Of a stretch of DNA of 64,000 nucleotides, positions 1 to 9,498 are shown piece after piece. Position 1 is the stretch's first letter. Every line of letters starts with the position of its first letter. A program made the position numbers and the translations under genes. This DNA is from Pedobacter metabolipauper. Lineage in GTDB: Bacteria > Bacteroidota > Bacteroidia > Sphingobacteriales > Sphingobacteriaceae. The notes beneath the pieces are model-generated. The model had not been told where the DNA came from. It ran no database searches and saw only the letters and a program-made list of their open reading frames with translations. The stretch lies in the NCBI RefSeq assembly GCF_004362715.1, contig NZ_SNYC01000008.1, positions 32,764-96,763 of the forward strand, read 5' to 3'.

Positions 1-1264
1 TGCACCTAAGTTTGCAGAGAAATTAGGCTTTAAAGAGTTTGATATCGTATCCATTACCGATGATAAGTATACCATTGAACTGCCGGTGCTGATCCAGCCT
101 GGACAAGCACAGGGTACGGCTTCAATCGCATTGGGATACGGACGTAATAAAGCGGGTAAAGCAGGAGATAACGTAGGTAAAAACGCGTTCCCTTTTGTAA
201 GCTTTACCAACGGTACATTTAAATATGCAACTACGGTTAAATTAACGGGAACCGGCAAAAGAGAAGAACTGGCACAAACCCAGACCCACCACTCTTTTGA
301 AGGCCGTAACATCATCCGTGAAGCTACTTTTAAAGAATACAAAAAGAATCCTGCAATTGGATCGGGTAACGATCATGCAAAACATAAATCCTACGATATG
401 TGGGACAAATATGAGAAACCAGGTAATAACTGGGTTATGGCAATCGATTTGAATGCCTGTACCGGTTGTGGTTCTTGTATTGTTGCCTGTAACGTTGAAA
501 ACAATATTCCTGTTGTTGGTAAAGAAGAAGTTCGCAAACGCAGGGAGATGCACTGGATCCGTATTGACCGCTACTACAGCTTTAATGTAGAAGGTGGCGA
601 AGATGAGGGTGCTCATGGTTCAGGTCATGGTACTCACGGAAGTACAGGAATTAACGCAGTTACTAAAGAGAAAGAAATTGCGCATTTAGATAACCTTGAT
701 AATGTATCGGTTGTTCACCAGCCAATGCTTTGTCAGCATTGTGACCACGCTCCATGTGAAACAGTTTGCCCGGTATTAGCTACCGTTCACTCTTCAGATG
801 GTTTAAACCACATGGCTTATAACCGTTGTGTAGGTACAAGATATTGTGCAAACAACTGTCCATACAAAGTACGTCGTTTCAACTGGTTCAACTACTGGAA
901 TGATTCACGTTTCGATAACTACCTGAACAATGAATTTACACAGCTGGTTCTTAACCCTGATGTAACTACCCGTTCAAGAGGTGTTATGGAGAAATGCTCG
1001 ATGTGTATTCAACGTATCCAGGGAGGTAAATTACAAGCTAAGATGGAGAAACGTCCGTTAAAAGACGGCGATATCAAAATGGCTTGTCAGGAAGCTTGTT
1101 CTGCAAACGCAATTATATTCGGTGATGGAAACGATCCTAACTCAGAAGTATCTAAAGCATTACGCAGTGAGCGTATTTACTATGTGCTTGAAGAGATCAA
1201 TGTACAACCGGGTATAGGTTACATGACAAAAATTAGAAACACAGATACAACAGTACAAGCGTAA
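1..1264 (+). CDS. actB: Alternative complex III iron-sulfur subunit B, C-terminal part (5' truncated)
   Basis: The frame is open from position 2, so the gene begins upstream; a GTG at 86 is internal, not the start. ActB is the large periplasmic molybdopterin-oxidoreductase-like plus 4Fe-4S subunit of the quinol:electron-acceptor complex ACIII. Visible here is the ferredoxin-like C-terminal third, with Cys runs CTGCGSCIVAC, CQHCDHAPCETVC, CVGTRYCANNC and CSMC...ACQEAC, enough for about four cubane clusters. A His/Gly-rich loop sits between the first and second Cys groups. actC follows 24 nt after the stop. The cluster order B-C-D-E-F and the cysteine pattern make the call secure; actA and the N-terminus lie outside the window. 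Confidence 0.93.
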   Translation, partial: APKFAEKLGFKEFDIVSITDDKYTIELPVLIQPGQAQGTASIALGYGRNKAGKAGDNVGKNAFPFVSFTNGTFKYATTVKLTGTGKREELAQTQTHHSFEGRNIIREATFKEYKKNPAIGSGNDHAKHKSYDMWDKYEKPGNNWVMAIDLNACTGCGSCIVACNVENNIPVVGKEEVRKRREMHWIRIDRYYSFNVEGGEDEGAHGSGHGTHGSTGINAVTKEKEIAHLDNLDNVSVVHQPMLCQHCDHAPCETVCPVLATVHSSDGLNHMAYNRCVGTRYCANNCPYKVRRFNWFNYWNDSRFDNYLNNEFTQLVLNPDVTTRSRGVMEKCSMCIQRIQGGKLQAKMEKRPLKDGDIKMACQEACSANAIIFGDGNDPNSEVSKALRSERIYYVLEEINVQPGIGYMTKIRNTDTTVQA

Positions 1265-1288
1265 GCTGATATTAAAGAAAAATACATT

Positions 1289-2761
1289 ATGTCTGGACAT
1301 AACGAATCAATATTAAGAGAACCACTAATCACCGGCAGTGATATCACGTATGCAAAAATTACGGATGATATTTTAATGCCTGTTGAAAATAAGCCTAACA
1401 GGGCCTGGTGGATTGGATTTATACTTTCACTTTGCGGTGCTACACTTTGGGTAGTTGCCGTAAGTTATACCTTCTGGTTCGGTATCGGATCATGGGGTTT
1501 GAATAAAACGGTAGGATGGGCCTGGGATATTACCGGTTTCGTATGGTGGGTAGGTATTGGTCACGCAGGAACACTAATTTCTGCCGTACTGTTACTCTTC
1601 CGCCAGAACTGGAGAAACTCCATTAACCGGTCTGCAGAGGCGATGACCATCTTTGCCGTTATCTGTGCGGCAACCTACGTAGTATCTCACATGGGCCGCC
1701 CATGGTTAGCCTATTGGGTATTGCCATTGCCAAATCAATTCGGATCACTATGGGTTAACTTTAACTCACCGCTGGTTTGGGATATGTTTGCAATCTCTAC
1801 GTACTTCTCTGTATCCTTATTGTTCTGGTATACGGGTTTACTTCCTGATATTGCAACCATCCGTGACCGTGCTACGGGTGTTAGACGTAAGATCTATTCC
1901 ATATTTTCTTTCGGATGGTCTGGTAATGTAAAGACCTGGCAGCGTTTTGAGGCTGTGTCCTTAATTCTTGCAGGTATCTCTACACCATTGGTACTATCGG
2001 TACACACGATTGTATCCATGGACTTTGCTACCTCGGTAATTCCGGGATGGCATACTACGATCTTCCCTCCATACTTTGTGGCTGGAGCGATCTTCTCTGG
2101 ATTTGCGATGGTATTGACCTTATTATTGGTTGCACGTAAAGTTCTTGGACTGGAGAATTACATCACCATGTTCCACATTGAATCGATGAATAAGATCATC
2201 ATTCTAACAGGATCTATTGTAGGTGTGGCTTACATCACAGAGTTCTTCATTGCCTGGTATTCAGGTTCTGAATATGAGCAGTATGCATTTATTAACCGTT
2301 CAACCGGGCCATACTGGTGGGCATACTGGATGATGATGACGTGTAACGTGATCTCTCCGCAGTTGTTGTGGTTCAAAAAGATCCGTACCAGCATTCCTGC
2401 TACCTGGATCCTTTCTATCGTAGTGAATATCGGGATGTGGTTTGAGCGTTTCGTAATTATCGTAACTTCATTACACCGTGATTATATCCCTTCAAGCTGG
2501 GCCATGTTCTACCCTACATGGGTTGACGTAAGTGTGTTTGTAGGGTCAATAGGAGTATTCTTTACCTTATTCTTATTGTTCTTAAGAGTGCTGCCATCTA
2601 TTGCCATTGCAGAGGTTAAATTGCTATTGAAAAGCGCAAGTGAGCAGGCGAAAATGAAACAAATTAAAGAAGGACATTTAGATAAAGAGCAGGTTGCTGA
2701 ATATGTAGAGTCTTTAGAGAAATTTGATAGTGTTAAACAAGAAGAATACGCAAAAATATAA
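1289..2761 (+). CDS. actC: Alternative complex III membrane subunit C (NrfD/PsrC-like)
   Basis: A 490-residue polytopic membrane protein with about ten hydrophobic segments, of the NrfD/polysulfide reductase membrane subunit family. In ACIII this subunit is thought to hold the quinol site and pass electrons to ActB. Conserved-looking features include the motif HMGRPW near residue 136 and Trp/Tyr-rich loops. The C-terminal tail after residue 450 is charged and probably cytoplasmic. It is followed after 2 nt by actD, so the genes are translationally close and surely co-transcribed. The length fits the family. Confidence 0.93.
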   Translation: MSGHNESILREPLITGSDITYAKITDDILMPVENKPNRAWWIGFILSLCGATLWVVAVSYTFWFGIGSWGLNKTVGWAWDITGFVWWVGIGHAGTLISAVLLLFRQNWRNSINRSAEAMTIFAVICAATYVVSHMGRPWLAYWVLPLPNQFGSLWVNFNSPLVWDMFAISTYFSVSLLFWYTGLLPDIATIRDRATGVRRKIYSIFSFGWSGNVKTWQRFEAVSLILAGISTPLVLSVHTIVSMDFATSVIPGWHTTIFPPYFVAGAIFSGFAMVLTLLLVARKVLGLENYITMFHIESMNKIIILTGSIVGVAYITEFFIAWYSGSEYEQYAFINRSTGPYWWAYWMMMTCNVISPQLLWFKKIRTSIPATWILSIVVNIGMWFERFVIIVTSLHRDYIPSSWAMFYPTWVDVSVFVGSIGVFFTLFLLFLRVLPSIAIAEVKLLLKSASEQAKMKQIKEGHLDKEQVAEYVESLEKFDSVKQEEYAKI

Positions 2762-2763
2762 CA

Positions 2764-3300
2764 ATGAGTAATATCAAATATATTTTAGGCAGTTTTGGTG
2801 ATCCTGACGAAATGATGCACGGCATCGATAAGTTACAGGAAAACAACATTCATATTTATGATGTGTATACACCAATGCCTATTCACGGCATCGAAGCTAA
2901 ATTGGGAATTAAGAGATCCAGATTAGATATACTCGCATTCTTTTGCGGGATAACAGGAACTGCGTCTGCATTTGCACTGATCTACTTAACCTCTGTGGTA
3001 GATTGGAAACATAACATTGGTGGTAAGCCAGCTCTGGCACTTCCGGATTTTATTCCGATTATGTTTGAGTTAACTATTTTGTTCTGTGCATTCAGTTTAG
3101 TTGGTGCATACTATGCATCTACACACTTGTTTCCGGGAAGAGCGCCAAGAGTGATGGACTTAAGGGCAACTCATGACCGGTTCATTATCGCGATTGATGC
3201 GAAACAAAATGCGGAACATAGTAAAATTGATGGTTTATTAAAAGATGCAGGTGCTTTGGAAGTGAAGTACAATGAAAGGAAGTATATTAGCTATGAATAA
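2764..3300 (+). CDS. actD: Alternative complex III subunit D (DUF3341)
   Basis: A 178-residue protein with a soluble N-terminal domain (YILGSFGDPDEMMHGIDKL at the start) and two transmembrane helices at roughly residues 58-80 and 98-122, the layout of DUF3341 proteins. ActD is a small membrane subunit of ACIII without known cofactors. Its last codons overlap the actE start (ATG at 3293, stop ending at 3300), which suggests translational coupling. Position between actC and the mono-heme actE supports the call. Confidence 0.92.
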   Translation: MSNIKYILGSFGDPDEMMHGIDKLQENNIHIYDVYTPMPIHGIEAKLGIKRSRLDILAFFCGITGTASAFALIYLTSVVDWKHNIGGKPALALPDFIPIMFELTILFCAFSLVGAYYASTHLFPGRAPRVMDLRATHDRFIIAIDAKQNAEHSKIDGLLKDAGALEVKYNERKYISYE

Positions 3301-3883
3301 GAATAAAGTAGTTTTAGCCTCATTTTGTATTCTTGCCAGTGCTGTAGTATTTTCAGCATGCAGAGATAAACAAAGTACAGGTTTAGAATACGCAAGGAAC
3401 ATGTATGATCCGCTTGCTTATAATCCGGATCAGCCAAATAACAATTTTGCAAACGGACAAACTGCACAAACACCACCGAAAAATACAGTACCAGTAGGTT
3501 TTGTTGAGGAAGATATCTATCCGAACACAGCTGCCGGTTATGAAGAAGCTGGTGTTAAACTGGTAAATAGCCTGCAGTTAACAGAGAAAAATCTATTGCA
3601 GGGCCAGCACTTATACAAAGTTTTCTGTGGTCCTTGTCACGGTGAGGCCGGAGACGGTCAGGGTCACCTGGTTAAGATCGAGAAATTTACGGGTGTTCCT
3701 TCGTTCATCGATCCGGAGAAAGCTTCTTCAAGAGGTGGCTTAATGAAAGATCTTTCTGCAGGAAAAATCTACCACACCATTAAATACGGTGTGAATATGA
3801 TGGGGTCTTATGCTTCACAATTGTCACCTGAAGAGAGATGGAAAGTGGTGGCATACGTACAACAATTACAAAAAGGAAAATAG
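3293..3883 (+). CDS. actE: Alternative complex III mono-heme cytochrome c lipoprotein E
   Basis: A 196-residue protein. I place the start at ATG 3293 (MNKNKVV...), giving a clean lipoprotein signal peptide ending FSAC; a longer frame from 3272 would add seven residues inside actD. The heme-c motif CGPCH is at residues 112-116, and a Met ligand is likely in the NMMGSYASQL segment. It should be lipid-anchored on the periplasmic face and carry electrons out of ACIII. The start overlaps the actD stop by 8 nt (ATGAATAA), and actF starts 10 nt after its stop. Confidence 0.92.
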   Translation: MNKNKVVLASFCILASAVVFSACRDKQSTGLEYARNMYDPLAYNPDQPNNNFANGQTAQTPPKNTVPVGFVEEDIYPNTAAGYEEAGVKLVNSLQLTEKNLLQGQHLYKVFCGPCHGEAGDGQGHLVKIEKFTGVPSFIDPEKASSRGGLMKDLSAGKIYHTIKYGVNMMGSYASQLSPEERWKVVAYVQQLQKGK

Positions 3884-3893
3884 TAAGAAGAAA

Positions 3894-5108
3894 ATGGGAA
3901 CTCATAATTATAATTTAACTGAGCAGTTTGAGTTTACAGGTAAAGCAAAAACTTTAAGCTTAATCGCTATGTTAGTAGGGATTGGTGCTTTAGCATATGG
4001 CTTTTCTGCAGAGATACGTCATGAGCGTACATTTGCAAACCTGTTACTAATGGCTTATTACTTCGCTTGTGTTTGTATGTCTGGCGCTTTCTTTTTAGCG
4101 GTTCAGTTTGTTGCACAGGCAGGATGGTCTGCTTCAATACTACGTGTACCTCAGGCAATGGCTAAAACCTTACCAATTGCCGTGGTTATCCTGATCGCTG
4201 TGATCGGCGCAGGTCTATATACACATAACTTATACCACCACTGGAATGCTCCGGGTTTAACTGTAGAAGGTGATCCAAACTATGATAGTTTGATTGCTGG
4301 TAAATCTGCATTCTTAAATGTGCCTTTCTTTATGGCACGTCAGGTGGTCTTTTTAGGCGTTTACTGCATCTTCGCTTTATTGCTGGCAAGATTGTCAAAC
4401 AATGAAGATCTTCAGGGCGGTTTAAATTCATACCGTAAAAGCTTTAAATACTCTTGTATATTCTTAGTGATCTACGGATTTACTACACCAATCTTTGCGT
4501 TTGATACGATCATGTCGTTAGAAGCACACTGGTTCTCTACCATGTTTGGCTGGTATAACTTTGCCGCCATGTGGGTAAGCAGCTTAGCAACGATTGCGAT
4601 CATCATCATTCTGTTGAGAAAAGCAGGTTACATGAGCTGGGTAAATAACAGTCACCTTCATAACCTCGGTCAGTTTATCTTCGGATTCTCTATTTTCTGG
4701 ACCTATGTATGGTTTGCTCAGTTTATGCTGATCTATTATGCAAACATGCCGGAAGAAACCGTGTATTTCTACAAACGTTTTGAGAATTACGAATTCTGGT
4801 TCTATCTGAACCTTGTTCTTAACTTCTTATCTCCTGTATTGCTGTTGATGGACAGGGATAATAAAAGACAGGAAAATATATTACTTACCGTATCAATCAT
4901 TGTATTGTGCGGCCACTGGGTTGATTATTACCAAATGATCATGCCTGGCACGGTGGAAGAACACCATACTTTTGATTTTCTTGAGATCGGAATAGCCCTG
5001 GGTTTTGTAGGTTTGTTTACCTTTACCGTGTTGACTGCATTAAGCAAGAAACCACTGATCGCAAAAAATCACCCGTTATTACAAGAGAGTTTGAATCACC
5101 ACTTGTAA
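3894..5108 (+). CDS. actF: Alternative complex III membrane subunit F (second NrfD-like)
   Basis: A 404-residue polytopic membrane protein with about ten helices, related to ActC but shorter. I start it at ATG 3894 (MGTHNYNLTEQFEF), because an upstream in-frame start at 3810 lies inside actE. A His-containing loop (HNLYHHWNAPG) follows the third helix. ActF is the other large integral subunit of ACIII. The gap to coxB is 67 nt, with no hairpin that I can see, so one transcript through coxA is likely. Confidence 0.92.
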   Translation: MGTHNYNLTEQFEFTGKAKTLSLIAMLVGIGALAYGFSAEIRHERTFANLLLMAYYFACVCMSGAFFLAVQFVAQAGWSASILRVPQAMAKTLPIAVVILIAVIGAGLYTHNLYHHWNAPGLTVEGDPNYDSLIAGKSAFLNVPFFMARQVVFLGVYCIFALLLARLSNNEDLQGGLNSYRKSFKYSCIFLVIYGFTTPIFAFDTIMSLEAHWFSTMFGWYNFAAMWVSSLATIAIIIILLRKAGYMSWVNNSHLHNLGQFIFGFSIFWTYVWFAQFMLIYYANMPEETVYFYKRFENYEFWFYLNLVLNFLSPVLLLMDRDNKRQENILLTVSIIVLCGHWVDYYQMIMPGTVEEHHTFDFLEIGIALGFVGLFTFTVLTALSKKPLIAKNHPLLQESLNHHL

Positions 5109-5175
5109 CCGGTGATCACGATAGCACAAATAAATAATAGTATAATAGAAGTACATTGTTACTACTTTTAAGGAA

Positions 5176-6429
5176 ATGAGTTTAAGAAAATTTATAAGTA
5201 ATAAAACAATAGCGGCCCTAGCAGTAATCGGAACTGCATTTGCAAATACTAGCGCATTTGCCCAAGCTGCCGGCGCTGCCGCTGCAACCGCTGAGAAACC
5301 TGTAGATATGGGTCCGGTTTATAAAACCGCTATTTTTTACGTCATGGCGTTTTTACTACTGTGCTTATTTATAGCCATAGTAGGTAAAGCGTTAAAGGTG
5401 TATGAACTGACCCGTGAGGCTCAGGATAAACCAAAAGGCATCAACTGGAATGCAGTGAACGGAACACTTTTCGCCATATTCCTGATCGTTGGCTTGTATG
5501 GTGTATACTGGGAATATACAGTTCATGGTAAAATGATCCTGCCGGAAGCTGCTTCTGAGCACGGTAAGAAAATCGACCAGATGTTTAACCTGACACTGAT
5601 CATTACCACCATTGTTTTTATTGCTACTCACATTATCTTATTTGCTTTTGCTTATTTCTACAAACATACTGGTAAAAGAAAAGCATACTACTATCCACAC
5701 AATAATGCATTAGAACGCATCTGGACAATTATTCCTGCACTGGTTTTAACCGTAATGGTTTTAATGGGCTTCCTTACCTGGAGATCTATATTCTACAAGA
5801 TCGAAGATCCTAACAATAAACCGATCAGCATCGAGATCACTTCTTCTCAGTTTGCATGGGCAATCCGTTATTCAGGACCAGATGGTGTTGTTGGCCTAAA
5901 GAACTATAAATTGATTACTTCAGAGAATGCTTTAGGGATTGATTTTAAGGATAAAAATGCAATGGATGATCTTGTTGCAGACGAGATGGTTCTTCCCGTA
6001 AACAAACCGGTTCGTTTGATCCTGACCAGTAAAGATGTTTTGCATAGTTTTTATATGCCTCACTTTAGAGTGCAGTTAAACACGGTGCCGGGTATGACTT
6101 CTTACTTTGAATTTACTCCGACCATTACTACGGAAGAAATGAAAGCTAAGACCAACGATCCTAAATTTGAATATTTGTTCTTATGTGCTAAGATCTGTGG
6201 TGAAGGTCACTACAAGATGCAGAAGAAAGTACGTATCGTTTCACAAAAAGAATATGATGCATGGCTTGCAGAACAAGGCACTTATTTAAATGACGATTTG
6301 AGAAAGCAATTTAATATGCCTGTTACGGCTGCTCCAGCTCCCGCCCCTGCAGCGGCAACAGCACCTGCCGATTCAACAGCAGCAGATAGTACTGCCGTTC
6401 AAACAACCCAAACAGCTTTAAAAAAATAA
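5176..6429 (+). CDS. coxB: Cytochrome c oxidase subunit II (CuA)
   Basis: A 417-residue oxidase subunit II. It has a signal-like segment ending AFAQ (about residue 30), then about four helices (40-62, 93-112, 140-165, 186-206), two more than the textbook subunit II. A periplasmic cupredoxin domain follows. The CuA ligands are visible: His290 and the C-x3-C-x3-H-x2-M motif at Cys337, Cys341, His345 and Met348. The C-terminus ends in an Ala/Pro/Thr tail with no CxxCH, so there is no fused cytochrome c; electrons probably come directly from ActE or another cytochrome. The sequence AAGGAA precedes the ATG. coxA starts 20 nt downstream. Confidence 0.95.
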   Translation: MSLRKFISNKTIAALAVIGTAFANTSAFAQAAGAAAATAEKPVDMGPVYKTAIFYVMAFLLLCLFIAIVGKALKVYELTREAQDKPKGINWNAVNGTLFAIFLIVGLYGVYWEYTVHGKMILPEAASEHGKKIDQMFNLTLIITTIVFIATHIILFAFAYFYKHTGKRKAYYYPHNNALERIWTIIPALVLTVMVLMGFLTWRSIFYKIEDPNNKPISIEITSSQFAWAIRYSGPDGVVGLKNYKLITSENALGIDFKDKNAMDDLVADEMVLPVNKPVRLILTSKDVLHSFYMPHFRVQLNTVPGMTSYFEFTPTITTEEMKAKTNDPKFEYLFLCAKICGEGHYKMQKKVRIVSQKEYDAWLAEQGTYLNDDLRKQFNMPVTAAPAPAPAAATAPADSTAADSTAVQTTQTALKK

Positions 6430-6449
6430 TAATACTGGAATAGCACATT

Positions 6450-8339
6450 ATGTCAACTATATCATTACACGATACACATAACCACGATAGCCATGATGAT
6501 CATGGGCATCACAAAGAGACTTTCTTATCGAAGTACGTCTTTAGCATGGATCACAAGATGATCGCTAAGCAGTTCCTGATCACGGGTATTATCATGGCTG
6601 TAATTGCTATGGGCTTATCTATCCTGTTCAGGATCCAATTGGCCTGGCCAGATAAGAGTTTTCCGATCTTAGAGACTTTCTTAGGAGAGTGGGCTGAAGG
6701 CGGAAGGATTAAACCTGATTTTTACCTGGCCCTGGTAACCATCCATGGTACCATCATGGTGTTCTTTGTGCTGACTGCCGGACTAAGCGGTACATTTAGT
6801 AATTTATTGATCCCACTTCAGATTGGTGCAAGGGATATGGCCTCGCCATTCCTGAACATGCTTTCTTACTGGTTCTTTTTCAGTGCCTGTGTAATCATGA
6901 TGAGTTCATTCTTCATTCAAACTGGTCCTGCCAGTGCCGGATGGACAATCTATCCGCCATTATCTGCATTGCCAACCGCAATTAAAGGTTCTGGATTGGG
7001 TATGACCCTTTGGTTGATCAGTATGGTGCTTTTTGTGGCTTCCTCTTTAATGGGTGGTATCAACTATGTAAGTACCGTGCTTAACATGCGTACCAAGGGT
7101 ATGGATCTTTGGAAAATGCCATTGACCATCTGGGCGTTCTTCCTTACCGCTATATTGGGGATATTATCATTCCCGGTTCTTGTGGCTGGTGTGGTTCTCC
7201 TAGTATTTGACCGTAGCTTTGGTACCAGTTTTTACCTTTCTGATATTGTAATGGGTACTCAGGTATTGCCTAATGAAGGTGGTTCACCAATCTTATGGCA
7301 GCATTTATTCTGGTTCCTTGGTCACCCTGAGGTATATATTGTAATTATGCCCGCATTGGGTATCTCTTCTGAGGTAATCTCAGTAAACTCCAGAAAACCT
7401 ATCTTCGGTTACCATGCGATGATCTATTCATTGATCGGTATTACCATTCTATCGTTCATTGTTTGGGGCCACCACATGTTTGTAACCGGTATGAACCCGT
7501 TGCTGGGCGGGGTATTTATGATCACTACACTGATCATTGCGGTACCTTCTGCTGTGAAGACCTTTAACTATTTAGCAACCCTTTGGAGAGGTAACATCAA
7601 GTTTACCCCGGCCATGTTATTTGCTATAGGTTTAGTATCCTTCTTTATCTCTGGTGGTTTAACCGGTTTGTTCTTAGGTAATGCATCTTTAGACATCAAC
7701 TTACACGATACCTACTTTGTAGTAGCCCACTTCCACCTGGTAATGGGTTCTGCAGCCATCTTTGGTATGCTTGCTGGTGTTTACCACTGGTATCCTAAAA
7801 TGTTCGGCCGTATGATGAGCAATAAATTAGGATACCTGCATTTCTGGTTAACATTTATATGTGCTTACCTGGTATTCTTCCCGCTTCACTTCTTAGGTCT
7901 TGATGGGGTTCCGCGTCGTTACTATGCATTTACAGAATTTGAGTTTATGCAGAAATGGTTAACCGTAAACGTATTTGTTACCTGGGCAGCTATTATTGGC
8001 GGTCTGGCACAAGTGGCCTTCTTATGGAACTTCTTCTATTCTATCTTTAAAGGTAAAAAAGCACCTCAGAATCCATGGGGAGCGAATACTTTAGAGTGGA
8101 CTGCTCCTGTAGAGCATATACACGGTAACTGGCCTGGTGAAATTCCAACAGTATATCGTTGGCCATATGATTACAGTAAGCCAGGTGCTGAACAAGATTT
8201 TATTCCACAAACCATTCCTTTCTCAGAAACAATGAGCTCAAATATGCCTCATGATTTTGAAGGAAATGCAGAAGCTGAACGGATCCAGAAAGAATGGGAA
8301 GATCAGAGAGACGCAGACGAAAAAACAAAATTAGACTAG
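6450..8339 (+). CDS. coxA: Cytochrome c oxidase subunit I
   Basis: A 629-residue heme-copper oxidase catalytic subunit with about twelve helices plus extra C-terminal sequence. Diagnostic residues are the heme ligand in TIHGTIMVFF, the His-Tyr crosslink motif in GHPEVYIVI (a type A oxidase), the CuB pair in WGHHMF and the heme a/a3 histidines in VAHFHLV. The N-terminus is His/Asp-rich before the first helix. It catalyses O2 reduction with proton pumping. A strong terminator follows within 70 nt of the stop, ending the act-cox transcript. Confidence 0.97.
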   Translation: MSTISLHDTHNHDSHDDHGHHKETFLSKYVFSMDHKMIAKQFLITGIIMAVIAMGLSILFRIQLAWPDKSFPILETFLGEWAEGGRIKPDFYLALVTIHGTIMVFFVLTAGLSGTFSNLLIPLQIGARDMASPFLNMLSYWFFFSACVIMMSSFFIQTGPASAGWTIYPPLSALPTAIKGSGLGMTLWLISMVLFVASSLMGGINYVSTVLNMRTKGMDLWKMPLTIWAFFLTAILGILSFPVLVAGVVLLVFDRSFGTSFYLSDIVMGTQVLPNEGGSPILWQHLFWFLGHPEVYIVIMPALGISSEVISVNSRKPIFGYHAMIYSLIGITILSFIVWGHHMFVTGMNPLLGGVFMITTLIIAVPSAVKTFNYLATLWRGNIKFTPAMLFAIGLVSFFISGGLTGLFLGNASLDINLHDTYFVVAHFHLVMGSAAIFGMLAGVYHWYPKMFGRMMSNKLGYLHFWLTFICAYLVFFPLHFLGLDGVPRRYYAFTEFEFMQKWLTVNVFVTWAAIIGGLAQVAFLWNFFYSIFKGKKAPQNPWGANTLEWTAPVEHIHGNWPGEIPTVYRWPYDYSKPGAEQDFIPQTIPFSETMSSNMPHDFEGNAEAERIQKEWEDQRDADEKTKLD

Positions 8340-8359
8340 CACATAGTTTATATTAAGAT

Positions 8360-8407
8360 GAGGTATCTGCAGTAGGTAAATACTTACAACAGATACCTCT
8401 TTTTTTT
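8360..8407 (+). terminator. Intrinsic terminator after coxA
   Basis: Perfect 10-bp arms GAGGTATCTG (8360-8369) and CAGATACCTC (8390-8399) enclose a 20-nt loop and are followed by eight T residues. It separates the act-cox transcript from the ctaA block, which begins 15 nt later and may use read-through or its own promoter. Confidence 0.9.
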
Positions 8408-8422
8408 AATCAAAACACACCC

Positions 8423-9487
8423 ATGGTTCCTAGATCTGAAAAGAGATTTATCAGGCTTAACCTGATAACGATTGTTGTAACCCTGCTGCTGATTTTAGCT
8501 GGTGGCATAGTACGCAGTACAGGTTCTGGTATGGGATGCCCCGATTGGCCCAAATGTTTTGATCAGTATGTACCCCCTACATCGGTATCACAGCTTCCTG
8601 CAGATTATAAAGAGAAATATGTTGCGCAGCGAATCGCTAAGAATGAACGTTTTGCTAAAACGCTGGACCGCATGGGTAAAGGTCATCTGGCAGACAGCAT
8701 CCGCCACGACCAGTCTATTTTACAGCCTGAAGAATTTAATGTTTCTAAAACCTGGACAGAATATTTAAACCGTTTAATGGGCGCCATTACCGGCTTCTTA
8801 TTACTCGGGCTAACCGTCTTATCCTGGAAGTACCGTAAAAGTGCCGCCCGCATATCCATACTAAGTTTTCTGAACCTCATCATCGTTGGTTTTCAGGCCT
8901 GGCTGGGTTCTATCGTGGTATCTACCAACTTAATGCCCTGGGTGGTAACCGTTCACATGCTGCTGGCGCTGGTCATTCTTGCCATATTGGTATATACCTA
9001 TAATTATGCGCAGCAGCTGCAGAAGGAAACGACTGTAATTATGGCGAAGGTGACCTGGTTAAAGGTGATCATCTTTTTAACCATTGTATTGAGTGTGATT
9101 CAGATTGTGCTGGGTACTGAAGTAAGGGAAGCTGTTGATGCCGTTTCCAGAAAGCTCTTGTACAATAACAGGGAAAGCTGGATTGCAGAAACCGGAATGA
9201 TCTTCTCTTATCACAGGGATGTCGCTATATTTGTGCTGATCCTTAATCTGGTTGTTTACAAGATTGTTAAGGACAAGTTTAATGGTAAAGCTGCGGCATT
9301 GTCAGTAGCCTATAAAATTTGGATTGTATTGATTATTCAAATCGCATCTGGCTTAATATTATCTAACTTTGCATTGCCGCCATATGCGCAGGCATTGCAT
9401 ATTTTATTTTCTACTGCTTTATTTACCCTTCAGTACTATTTGTACTTACTGGTTTATAGAACAGATTCATATCAACAAGAGCATTAA
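8423..9487 (+). CDS. ctaA: Heme A synthase (COX15/CtaA family)
   Basis: A 354-residue membrane protein with about eight helices. It should oxidise the C8 methyl of heme O to give heme A for the oxidase encoded upstream. Visible family marks are GGIVRSTGSGMGCPDWPKC, with the paired cysteines of the first periplasmic loop, and heme-ligand histidines in the helices containing VTVHMLLAL, YHRDVAIF and ALHILFS. It starts just after the coxA terminator, and ctaB follows 11 nt after its stop. Confidence 0.93.
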   Translation: MVPRSEKRFIRLNLITIVVTLLLILAGGIVRSTGSGMGCPDWPKCFDQYVPPTSVSQLPADYKEKYVAQRIAKNERFAKTLDRMGKGHLADSIRHDQSILQPEEFNVSKTWTEYLNRLMGAITGFLLLGLTVLSWKYRKSAARISILSFLNLIIVGFQAWLGSIVVSTNLMPWVVTVHMLLALVILAILVYTYNYAQQLQKETTVIMAKVTWLKVIIFLTIVLSVIQIVLGTEVREAVDAVSRKLLYNNRESWIAETGMIFSYHRDVAIFVLILNLVVYKIVKDKFNGKAAALSVAYKIWIVLIIQIASGLILSNFALPPYAQALHILFSTALFTLQYYLYLLVYRTDSYQQEH

Positions 9488-9498
9488 CTATATATAAT

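Noticed and set aside
86..88. GTG start of a short ferredoxin-like gene at position 86
   Set aside because: The frame is open to the left edge and the upstream residues are compatible with actB, so this is the truncated gene.
242..616. A 124-codon minus-strand ORF opposite actB
   Set aside because: It overlaps the conserved 4Fe-4S region of actB; shadow ORF.
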